This document shows positions 55,182 through 64,000 of a DNA stretch of 64,000 bases, piece after piece. The position numbers and the translations under genes are program-made. The stretch covers positions 13,409,266-13,473,265 of the forward strand of contig OX419340.1 in NCBI GenBank assembly GCA_948470475.1, given 5' to 3'. This DNA is from Galaxea fascicularis (taxonomy: Eukaryota > Cnidaria > Anthozoa > Scleractinia > Euphylliidae). The notes below the pieces were generated by a model. The model was given only the letters and a program-made list of their open reading frames with translations, was not told the origin of the DNA and did not search any database. Position 1 is the stretch's first letter, and each line of letters starts with the position of its first letter.

Positions 55182-56984
55182 TTGACCACAGCTAAAACGT
55201 GTGCGCCTGAAACGTGACTGCGACACCATCGCTTTCCCGCGAAGCTCAAGTTTGCGTGCTTTCAACGCTGGGGACGCTGTTATTTCATTGGCTCGCGGCT
55301 TTTCAAGTTGACACATTCCTCTGTGAGGGCGTGATATGTGTATAAATCTTTAGAAGGCGAAAACTCGCACTCGTTTTTCGACAGAATCCCTTCTCCTTAA
55401 ATGAATTAAAATCGTTTGAAGGGGGTCCAAATCTGCGAGAGGGGGTCCAAATCAGCCAGCGGTTTTGAACCATGCTTTGTTGGATAATAAAGTAGATGTA
55501 GCCGAAGTAGAGGAACATGGGCTAATATCTGAAATGGTATTTGATCGCTAAAACGGGAGGCAGTGATTGCCCATAGCTGGAAATTGCCCGTCATTAGTAA
55601 CTAGCTGGCCGAGCTGGGCGCTTCCTTCAACCACAAGAAATTTGAGCGATCAGTATGCAAATAAGATCCATAAATGCAAAAACCTATTACCTGCTGAACG
55701 ACGTCCTTTGTTTCAAGGGCTTGCACTAATTTGAATAACACAAAGAGGTTTCGTAAACAGATGTCTTGCTCATTCGTCTGAAACAAATCACTAATGGGTA
55801 AGTTGTTTTTCTCAAATAAATTGACAGACGGGTAAGAGTCTGGTCAGTCGTCAGTCGGAAAGTTAAAATTGATACGACATTTAAAAAGTCTTACTTATTT
55901 AACTTATCATTTCATAGCTTTCTCATACATGGAATGAACCGCGATTGAAGTGTCAAAAGACCTGAGGGAAGCTGAGTTGCAATGGAGGGGACCGGAAGGC
56001 ACCTAGCTACTTGCGGGGAAAGAAATATGGTAGACATTCGCGTAATGATTCTACGCTTGAGTGTTAAACTAATTCAAGCGGCCTTCAGCCTGATCGTCTT
56101 TTAATCCAAACAACATTTTGAAATGGTAATAAATCACGTGAAATCCCCGATAGTTTGCTCAAGCTCTCAGAAACCAGCATATGCATTACCGTATAATGGA
56201 TTATATTTGTGTTTGCGTCGGAATTCTCGATCTTGCCAGAGGTGAATAGGCTGTTGAAACAAAGAGTTCTTTTGTTTTGACCTTGAGCAAACTTTTTGAA
56301 ACGATAATTAATTAAAACTGTTTGTTGGCAGTAAAAATGCTAAAGAATTTGGTAATGACTGGGCACCACGTCGACATTAGTGGTACGTATTGCAAATGTA
56401 CTTAGTTTTTAAAAGAAATCCGTAGAAAGAAGATCGAGTTTAGATCGGACATATTCTTCGCTTTTCTTGAGTTCGTTAAACAAATCGGAATGCCAGTCAA
56501 TGATGCTTTGAAAACAAGCAGTTGGCCTTCAACAGAACCTAAGCATCACACGAGACTCACCCCTGGAATATTAAGCCAAGTGTACGCTACAGCTGGAGTT
56601 TAAGAATTATCAAGGTCTTCAGAATCGCTTACTGACATCTCAAAGAAAGTATCATAGTTTAGACCGGATAAATTCTTCGACTTTTTTTCTTTTGAATTGG
56701 CCAAAAAAAACATGACTGTCGGTTATTAAGTGTTCTGAAAACGATCTCAGTTTATAGACATAACTGATCCTCTACTGTGAACTATGACACATGACGGAGC
56801 CCCCAATACAGGACATCAACCAAAAACTTTGAGATGGAAAAGAACGACTTATAGGTCGACTTATAACTCGTCCATGAATTATAACTCCACTGCCGTTTGC
56901 AAGGAACAAATTTTGACCGATCCCCGCGAATACTGAGATTGTTTTCTTTTTTTCATATTACCCTCATGTAGACCGATAAAAAAA
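55182..56984. other. gene-free spacer
   Basis: A GGGGGTCCAAATC direct pair lies at 55421-55455. No other feature is recognised. Confidence 0.4.
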
Positions 56985-57165
56985 GGAGATGTAACCGGCC
57001 GGGCTAAGACTTGTAAGTGTAACCATTTGCAGATGCCCCTGCAAAGGAAGCAATTTCTCCTCAGTTATTTAATAGACCCTAAGTGTTGGTCCGGCCAGGG
57101 CTTGAACCCACGACTTCCTGCACGGTAGGCCGGCACTCTACCAACTGAGCCAACCGGTTGGTAAT
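56985..57165 (-). mobile_element. tRNA-derived SINE, copy B
   Basis: On the minus strand the head has TTGGCTCAGTTGGTAGAGTG (box A) and GGGTTCAAGCC (box B). The body (AACTGAGGAGAAATTGCTTC, TTTGCAGGGGCATCTGCAAA) matches copy A at 36469-36868 but stops earlier. It is not a tRNA gene: there is no proper acceptor stem or 3' end. Confidence 0.8.
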
Positions 57166-57233
57166 CAATAACGAGAATTTATATTGTAAAAAATCTTTTT
57201 AGTTGCGTTGCCCCAGTTTAGTCCCTTACCATC

Positions 57234-57411
57234 ACGCGTGCGTTTCTCGAAACCTTTCGGGCGCCACAATTTCCTATACGTACCGTAAAAACGAAGACCC
57301 CTTGCAGGCATGACCTTTTATCTATTGTATCTCAAAATCATAGTAATCAGCTTTCAAGAATAAGGGGATCGTATTTTCGGGCCCGAAAAGTTTTCGATAA
57401 ACGGGCCCCAG
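57234..57411. mobile_element. TIR element, second copy of the 39818-40055 family
   Basis: It shares GCGTTTCTCGAAAC, AAAACGAAGACC, TCAAGAATAAG and GCCCGAAAAGTTTTCG with the copy in ATF7IP intron 2. The ends CGTTTCTCGAAAC and GATAAACGGGCCCC are partly inverted. Confidence 0.65.
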
Positions 57412-58165
57412 TAGCTTTTCCGTAGACGTTTTCGTTATTCACTCTTCCAGAGCGTGCGGGCGCGTGCATGATCAGATACCTCTCCTTTATGACGTTAATA
57501 TTTAGTGCATCCACATTGGGAGAAAACAGCGCCAGGTTTTACTTTTGCGACAGAAAACAAGCCATTGTGTTCCTGCAAATAAGACCGTGACTTCCTTCAG
57601 CAACCTAATCATTTTTATCCTTTTCAGAGTTATACTCTGATATGATGAACTTACGAGGATACAAATTCAGAATAAGATTTTCAAACCCAGGCAAGCAACA
57701 TGGAGAAAATCTTCCGTAAACCGAAGCCTTGGTCGCTACGAGCAACTATGGTTAACGCCGCATTGATGTTCATTTTGCAGCATGTCGATCCAGATGACGG
57801 TCCATTGCAGACAGCTTCGAAAGGCAAGACCGATTTAACACCTTGTTCTTCACTTTTTTTCTACAGAGGAGTAAGTTGTTCAAGCTGGTAGTCATGGAAA
57901 ATTAGTCCCTGTGAGTGGACGACACCGCCTCCAAAGAAACGGTAACCACTCAGTCTCAGCTAGAGAAGTAATACGAAAACCAAGACTTGCTGGCCACAAG
58001 CGGTTGCTTACGTTTGTCGCTATTGGTTAGAGCAATCGCATAATTTTGATTTCACCAGACGCAATAAGTAACCCCGCTCTATAATAAGGAAATAACTGAC
58101 CATAGTCCTCTTGCCAATTACTTGTTGTTAGCAATTTTATTAACGCAACTGCATGTATACAAATA

Positions 58166-58337
58166 GGCCATTTCCGAGTTCATGTCTGCCTCCTCTTCAA
58201 AGCGAGTCTAAGTGCGAAGTTTTTTTGTGATGGTAATTAGTTCTACTTTACATATGAATGAAAACTGATTTTCATAACAAAAACTTCGCAATTAGACTCT
58301 CTTTGAAGAGGAGGCAGACATGAACTCGGAAATGGCC
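58166..58337. mobile_element. TA-flanked MITE, 172 bp, long inverted ends
   Basis: GGCCATTTCCGAGTTCATGT...CTCCTCTTCAAAG is mirrored by CTTTGAAGAGGAGG...ACATGAACTCGGAAATGGCC. More than 40 bases pair per side, and TA occurs on both flanks. It is a Tc1/mariner-type nonautonomous element. Confidence 0.85.
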
Positions 58338-59949
58338 TATTCATTTACTACACTACATTTACAAAAACAGGAGTCATAACAACCAGTTACTTTCAATAGA
58401 CTTCCCCCTTTGTTCTAGGTCTGTGCAGGACGTCATTTAATTTCATATTTCATTTGTTTAAATTGCACTGTAATAAACGATACACTTTTATTTATAAATA
58501 AATAATGTAAATAATAAACTTTTTTAAAGTTTATCCAATAACATACAAACGAAACGAACAAAGATATGTAAAACACTTTGACTTCGTCTATGATATAAAA
58601 CAATTTCACACAACATTAAAATACACGAAATACAACATTTGGATCAATAATTAGATAAACGGAGGATTGCCCATTAAGGTCACACAGGGAAAGAGCAACA
58701 GTAAACAAACAAACAAACAAACAAACAGCCTTACGAACGGCAGGATACCTGATTCCTCGATAATTAAAGCCCGCGGTGATATGTTGGTAACATCGTTGGC
58801 CAACTAAAGTCAACATTGTTGGGTGTTAAAATACACCCAATATGTTGGACTAACGATGTTGCGAGCGTTGGCTACGGTTTTATGAGCATGAGCTCTGTTT
58901 ATTACATTTAGCGTCTCAAAGCTACTGTTTCGATAGCATTTACGCCCTGTACTTACGAGTTAGGGGAAAAGAGAGAAATAAACACAAAATAAAAACAACA
59001 AGAAAACAAAGGAAAATGTCATTTCACCATTTAAGGTTTTTGTGTTCAAAGCAGTAATTCGTGGCATCTTGTTAGAGAAAAAAACAACATGGCTACCAAA
59101 ACTGAAACTTTCATGCGGAAAACACAACACATAAATCACCGAGTTAAAATACGAAACACAAGAACACAACAAAGATCAATAACTGACGTATGGAATTTCG
59201 ATGGATTCCACCATAACAGAGCTTGTCTTAGCTTAAATCTTATTTATGACCAAATTGTGTAACCTGGCGAAACAGACGACAATGAGACCAGAGTTTTCAC
59301 AAGATAGTTTGTGGATGCAAGTGACTTTGCTTCCAAATTATTTATTCACGATTATTGGTCTTCCATGAGAAATCTGCACACCATGGGTTCGTCTGCCCCT
59401 AAAAGGAACACAAAGAAATTGTTCTGGTTACAAAGAGATAAAATATTTTTTATTATGAACTCAACTTACCTCCCAACTTTATTAGGGATCTAATATTTCG
59501 TATCAGGGAAGGGTGTGATTGAAACATTTCCATATTGAGCTATTTCCATTTGGCCCATATTTTCAATTTGGTTCTACGAAATCTCAATGCCAATATAATT
59601 AAGGCTTTCTCTATCATTGCGAGGTTTTATATTTTCAAGCTTGCCGTGTCAATGGTAGACTTCACTTTTAACACCGGCAAAATAAATAATAACAGACATG
59701 CACCGCGACCTTAGGCCGCTGTTACGCGTTGAAATTTTTAGCTGAAACTAATATGTACAATGGAGCTGCGAAACAAGTTTTAGCAGGCAACATGCACCTT
59801 GTAACATGGGCGGTTTCGTGAAACATTTTTGAACTGCCGTTGGAATGTAATGGTTTGTCGCGGGCAGGGATACTTTAAATTGATAGATGCATAGTAGCAG
59901 CTTTACAGCTGTACGTAAGAAGCCACAATGTCACACTGCAACCACTCTT
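58338..59949. other. gene-free spacer
   Basis: It contains a (CAAA)n tract at 58703-58727 and an imperfect hairpin with repeated GTTGG/CCAAC words near 58783-58876. Frames here are short and not recognised. Confidence 0.45.
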
Positions 59950-60420
59950 TGACAACGCAGACAAGTTATTACGAGGAAAGTTGATCAATGCCTGCGACGT
60001 GATGCCGTAGTACAGTATGTCAGAAGAAATTTAAATGATATCAAAATTATGTTGTCAGACAAATTTTCAACTCGAGCTGTTGTCCATGATAGACAGACAA
60101 GATCTAGAGATAACCTCAATATTCCATTTTGTACAATCAATGCCGGCCAACGCGCTTTTTGTTACCGTGGTGTAAAAATTTGGAATAACTTAAGTAAAGA
60201 CTTGAAGGAAATTTAATCAACGTTTAATTAATCAAATGATTTGTGATATGAATTAGTTTAGATCCTTAAATTTGTGCAATGCTACTTAAATTTTCTTACT
60301 ATTATTACTTATTTACTAATTTATTTATCCTTCTAATTCATTTAATTTAATTTTAGTAATACTGATGCTGAAAAGCCCTTTTTAGGGATGCTCAATAAAG
60401 TATATGTATGTATGTATGTT
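59950..60420 (+). mobile_element. LINE 3' fragment (ORF2 C-terminus, hairpin and TATG tail)
   Basis: The frame ending near 60215 encodes FSTRAVVHDRQTRSRDNL, NIPFCTINAGQRAFCYRG and VKIWNNLSKDLKEI, the usual end of an RTE/CR1-like ORF2. The 3' region has an AGCCCTTTTTAGGGATGCTC hairpin, AATAAA and a (TATG)n tail at 60403-60419. Confidence 0.75.
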
Positions 60421-60474
60421 GATTGAAGTGGTCCAATGTTTTTTTCCCACGTTACGAGAAGAGGAAACGTAGAT

Positions 60475-60655
60475 TTGCTTAACTCTTCAATGTAATCCCT
60501 ACCAGTGACCAGAACCTACTTTCTCCTTACAGTATCACCATTTCAGCTAACACACAGGTCATGAGAATAAAGGAAATGCATCATCAGACATAAAATGTCT
60601 TGATGTTTAACCAAATTCTCTGAACTAAGAGAATACGAAATTTGAGAAGGCCAGA
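60475..60655. repeat. dispersed repeat family, member 4
   Basis: GTCATGAGAATAAAGGAAAT, CATCAGACATAAAATGTCTT and GATGTTTAACCAAATTCTCT follow the same order as members 1-3. Confidence 0.55.
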
Positions 60656-60689
60656 CATAGCTTATGGGGCCGTACAATTATATAAAAGA

Positions 60690-60990
60690 TCATAATAAAT
60701 ACAATAACCTACTGTTACTAATATTGTAAAAATAGCAAATATCACGTATTAAAATATTACAAGATATCACAAATTAAAATTGCAATTTATGATCATAATG
60801 CAGCTGACCTTTGAGTCAGTAGGCAATAAATACAATAAGCTACTGTTATTACTATAATTGTAGAAATCACATATTATTATTATCACATATTAAAATATTT
60901 CAAGATATCAGAAATTAAAATAATTTTAATATAACTGTAATATAATAATGTAATATGATCATAATGCAACTGACCTTTGAGTCAGTAGGT
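60690..60990. repeat. two diverged direct repeats, about 140 bp each
   Basis: AATA(C)AATAA(C/G)CTACTGTTA, CATATTAAAATATT-like blocks and GATCATAATGCA(G/A)CTGACCTTTGAGTCAGTAGG occur in both halves. Confidence 0.7.
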
Positions 60991-61254
60991 ATTAAAATAA
61001 AAATGTGTGGCCACATAAATGAAACTGCACAGCCTTTCACGTGGTACAGATCGTTTTTTGTTACTTCTGAGTTTTAATGTTTTTATTTTGAATCTCAGAA
61101 AAGTAATATTTTGGATTTTAAACAAGTCTGAGGGCAGAAAAGAGCAGTACAATCTCAGCGCTAAGATATCCTCTACAAATTCCTTCTTGGCTTTATACAC
61201 CACTGCACTCGAGTCACTACTCACCAGGGTACTCCTCACCAGTGAAAGTATTTA

Positions 61255-63719
61255 TTATCCACTCACAAGAACTCCTGCTTTCCATTCTAATAAAAAAAGA
61301 AAAACAACATACATATTGGAAACCCTACAAAATACACTCAATGAGAACAAAGAGTCTGTCACAGGTCTGACTGTTCCATCTTCTGGGGATAACAGGGAAC
61401 CAACCCCCTGAACATTTTTATCTTTAGAGGTGTGTGTCATCAGGCCAACAGGTAGGACTTGCATCATTTTGATATGAAAAAACATCATCTTTTCAGGTGA
61501 GGAAGGTTCCTTTCAAAATGCATGATACATAACTGTCTTACACAGAGAGTGAGGCTCTGCTTAGAGATTCTGTAGATGTTCAGATCCTTCACTCTATTTC
61601 AGTTCAGTTTCAGTGGTTGTAACCACTTCCCAGTTAGTTCACTTGGTAAAAGCACCAGGAACATTGGTTCAAATCCAAGATTAGATCACAAACAAGCCTC
61701 TTAAAAATAACTAGCAAGATCATGCTGGCTGTGTGATCACAACATCTGCCCCAGTTCAGTTCAGTTAGAGGCAGTGAATGTTACAAAACAATACGAATAC
61801 AGACCTCACAAGAGATGTCCCTAAGCTTGTTCCACTGTTGTCTCTTTCAATTTTACATGCTAAGACATCACCATATGGTTTAAACAGATCAACCAAATCC
61901 TGCAGAGTACAGCATTATCACTGTCACTGTCACTGTCATTGCCATTTCCATTATCATTATTTATATCATTACCACTATCACCCTCACTATCACTATCACC
62001 ATCATTCTTCATTATCATTATCATTGTTATTGTCATTGTCATTGTCATTGTTGTTATCATTATCATTATCATCATCATTATCGTTATCACTATCAGTATC
62101 ACTGTCGTTGTCGTTGTTGTTATCATTGTCATTGTCATAATATTATTGCCACTGCCATTGTCATTGCCATCATCATTATCAATCATTAATCACTATTGCC
62201 TAAATAACTTGTAAGAGAACAGTAGCCAACAGCTTTCATCCTTGTACCCTAAGAAACCATTGATTCTAACTTCCAAAATGTTACACACCGCTAAAGACAG
62301 ATGCGGATAGTCCTGCAATCTATTTTCTATCAGCAATAACACTATTGTGTCTTTTCATTGCTTTCATTGCTTTTCATGCTGAAACTGATGATAACTTTCA
62401 AATACAGTCAATCAATCCTCCTGTAAGCAGGCACGCTTGGAATTGAGTATGACTGTGTGTTTGCTTGCAAGAGGTCATGAATGGAAGGTAAGGTAGGCTT
62501 TCAGTGAATAAATTGCCTGGAACGTAGTTTGTTGGTGTCTGCATATGCAAGATGTCTCCATGCAGAGATTTGACTGTAATTGCAAGACTAAAGAATGCAA
62601 CCAAGAGAGCTAGAAAAACTGATAAGAATTAAGCAAAAAGGGATAGAATATTAAGGTAGGGTATGCCAGCAATGGATTACAAATTTTTATCTTTTATGGC
62701 CAGGTATTAAACCTGGAAGTTAAAACCTTGGAGGATTTAAGTAACTTTGGATGAAGTAAGGTCATTATTTGGAGTTAGAGCTGGTGAGAAGTACAAATTT
62801 AGTTTGACTTGTTGGGTAAGCTTTTAACAAACCTTTTCCGTGATGGTAATGGGGAAATTCTCAATTATGATAACATCACTGCCATCTGACGAGGACAACA
62901 AGTCTGCCTGTATATAAAGAACAATTTAAAAACATGTTGCTGACAGTTATTGGAACATATGGAATACAGGTCGAGGAGGAGGATGGTGGGGAGAGGAAAC
63001 AGATTCAAATAACTGAGCGTGTAGCATAAACACAAAATCATTTCTACTACCCAATTTATTATGGGTGAACAATGACAGATTTGTAAGTAAAGGTAAAATG
63101 AGTAGGTGAGAAAGTAAGGCTGGGAATCCATACCAGCTTGTATCAAGATTCAACAGTACCTCCACACCCCTCTAAATTGTCTTCCCTTTAGTTCGTTTTT
63201 TCTCTAGTTTCTATACAACCTGCCTCAATTAGCCTTTGCTACACAAGGAGTTTATACATGACTTTGTTGTCATCATTGTTCTCGTTGAAATAAATAAAAT
63301 AATTAAGATATGCACTGAAGCTAACCTTCACTCCCGGGAAGACCCCAGGTGAAGCAGAAGTTGCACTAGTTTGTTCTGATGATAATTTTGCCACTTGCTT
63401 TGGTGTGTTACTTTTGCCAAATCTTGGACAAGTCTCTTTTCCCCACTTTGGTAATGAAGGAGTGATGGTGCTGGCACTAGCCGAGAGTGGAGGAAATGAT
63501 TCTTGTTGCTGCAGGGTACAGAAAAAATGCCAACAATTAACATCTCTGTGTAAGACCACTCTTTTTTTTACTTTTGCTATTAAAGTTTGCTAATGTGTGT
63601 CTTCAAGTTGCCTCATAGTCTTACCCTGGTAACTCTAACATAATTTTTAATAGTTTTGAGGTAATTGTCTGAGATCCAGACAACTGTCAGCCAACAGCTG
63701 TTAGGCATTTTGTGGAGAT
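61255..63719 (-). CDS. unrecognised multi-exon gene, 5' part off the right edge
   Basis: Three exons fit well by splice sites and phase: 63625-63719 (CAG acceptor, AGG/GTAAGA donor), 63326-63508 and 62833-62907. They encode LHKMPNSCWLTVVWISDNYL... and a run of basic and Ser/Thr-rich sequence (PKWGKETCPRFGK, TSATSASPGVFPG), then SSSDGSDVIIIENFP. VIIIE flanked by Ser/Asp resembles a SUMO-interaction motif, so a nuclear protein is possible. Candidate 3' exons are 61338-61421 (NVQGVGSLLSPEDGTVRPVT, phase 1-1) and 61255-61286 (WKAGVLVSG then stop, strong TTTTTTATTAG acceptor). A linking exon of phase 0-1 is needed between them and 62833; 62587 downwards (SCNYSQISAWRHLAYAD) would fit but has a poor donor. 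I cannot name the protein. The first exon here needs a phase-1 exon upstream; 63880-63940 has an open frame but no clear start. Confidence 0.5.
61617..61690 (+). repeat. tRNA-like SINE head or pseudo-tRNA
   Basis: A box A-like TTAGTTCACTTGGTAAAAGC and a box B-like GGTTCAAATCC are spaced as in a tRNA promoter, but the anticodon arm and acceptor stem do not close. It is a remnant of a third tRNA-derived SINE. Confidence 0.45.
61918..62192. repeat. long imperfect ATC/ATT-type microsatellite
   Basis: Tri- and hexanucleotide variants of TCACTG, TCATTA and TTATCA over 275 bases. Long frames on both strands here are low-complexity artefacts. Confidence 0.9.
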
Positions 63720-63740
63720 CTGTATTTAATATTACTATGA

Positions 63741-63810
63741 GGGTCATTATCACTATCATCATAACCATTATCAACATGACCATAAACACTACCATTACGG
63801 TCATCACTTT
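63741..63810. repeat. short ATC-rich low-complexity stretch
   Basis: It has the same style as 61918-62192 (CATTATCACTATCATCATAA) and lies just upstream of the first visible exon of the right-edge gene. Confidence 0.6.
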
Positions 63811-64000
63811 TTTGTATTATTCAAATTCATGAGCATTTCCATTTTAATGATAAGATAACAAAATTATATTCATACCACAGCCAGCCCAAACTTGCATCTC
63901 CAGAAACAAAGCAAAAGCACTGTATTTCAGGGATGGTCGATTTATAATAGAATTGTATAGCCAGATGAATTCTCGCCATCAGATTGGCTATTGAGGCAAG

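Noticed and set aside
60982..61239. Minus-strand frame with SSDSSAVVYKAKKEFVEDIL, considered as a further exon of the right-edge gene
   Set aside because: It looks mildly protein-like but lies beyond the stop at 61255 of the better-supported 3' exon, and has no strong acceptor.
61778..62214. Long His/Ser/Leu-rich frames of about 90-120 codons
   Set aside because: They are low-complexity translations of the ATC-type microsatellite.

Overview
The window looks like nuclear DNA of an animal, most likely a cnidarian (a stony coral or sea anemone). It is AT-rich. Genes are split by GT-AG introns, long spacers separate them, and about half of the visible structure is transposon debris: Penelope-like retroelements with hammerhead ribozymes, LINE 3' ends, tRNA-derived SINEs, and many foldback or TIR elements. 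The protein genes resemble animal proteins. The cnidarian call is an inference from gene content and repeat style. No bacterial operon, CRISPR array or viral genome is seen.

Layout. (1) 428-12313, minus: ten exons of a tepsin (AP-4 accessory protein) gene, whose 3' end runs off the left edge. Its introns carry a 1.72 kb TIR element with a perfect 116-bp-arm palindrome nested inside, and a pogo-like element. (2) 12.6-15.7 kb: a LINE remnant, a GGATC-rich TIR element, and a head-to-head pair made of an unrecognised minus-strand exon and an intronless HAD phosphatase (14695-15684, plus) related to the thiamine-monophosphate phosphatase domain of plant TH2. (3) 16-19.6 kb: gene-free, with four small DNA elements and one SINE. 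(4) 19766-23310, minus: a complete four-exon NTHL1 (endonuclease III) gene, with a ribozyme-bearing Penelope-like fragment in intron 1. (5) 23.4-29.8 kb: LINE ends and nested foldback elements. (6) 29812-42804, minus: ATF7IP (SETDB1 partner), five coding exons, 818 residues, with an 8.7 kb second intron full of foldback elements. (7) 42.8-61.2 kb: a long gene-poor tract with repeat duplications, two Penelope-like remnants (one with a well-formed hammerhead), LINE and SINE copies, and a few weak exon candidates. (8) 61.2-64 kb, minus: part of an unrecognised multi-exon gene entering from the right edge.

The genes do not form one pathway. Two act in the nucleus (NTHL1 in base excision repair, ATF7IP in heterochromatin), tepsin acts at the trans-Golgi network, and the HAD protein is probably metabolic. 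The most unusual material is the ribozyme and foldback content, plus a three-unit FEVLxTPPR repeat in ATF7IP.
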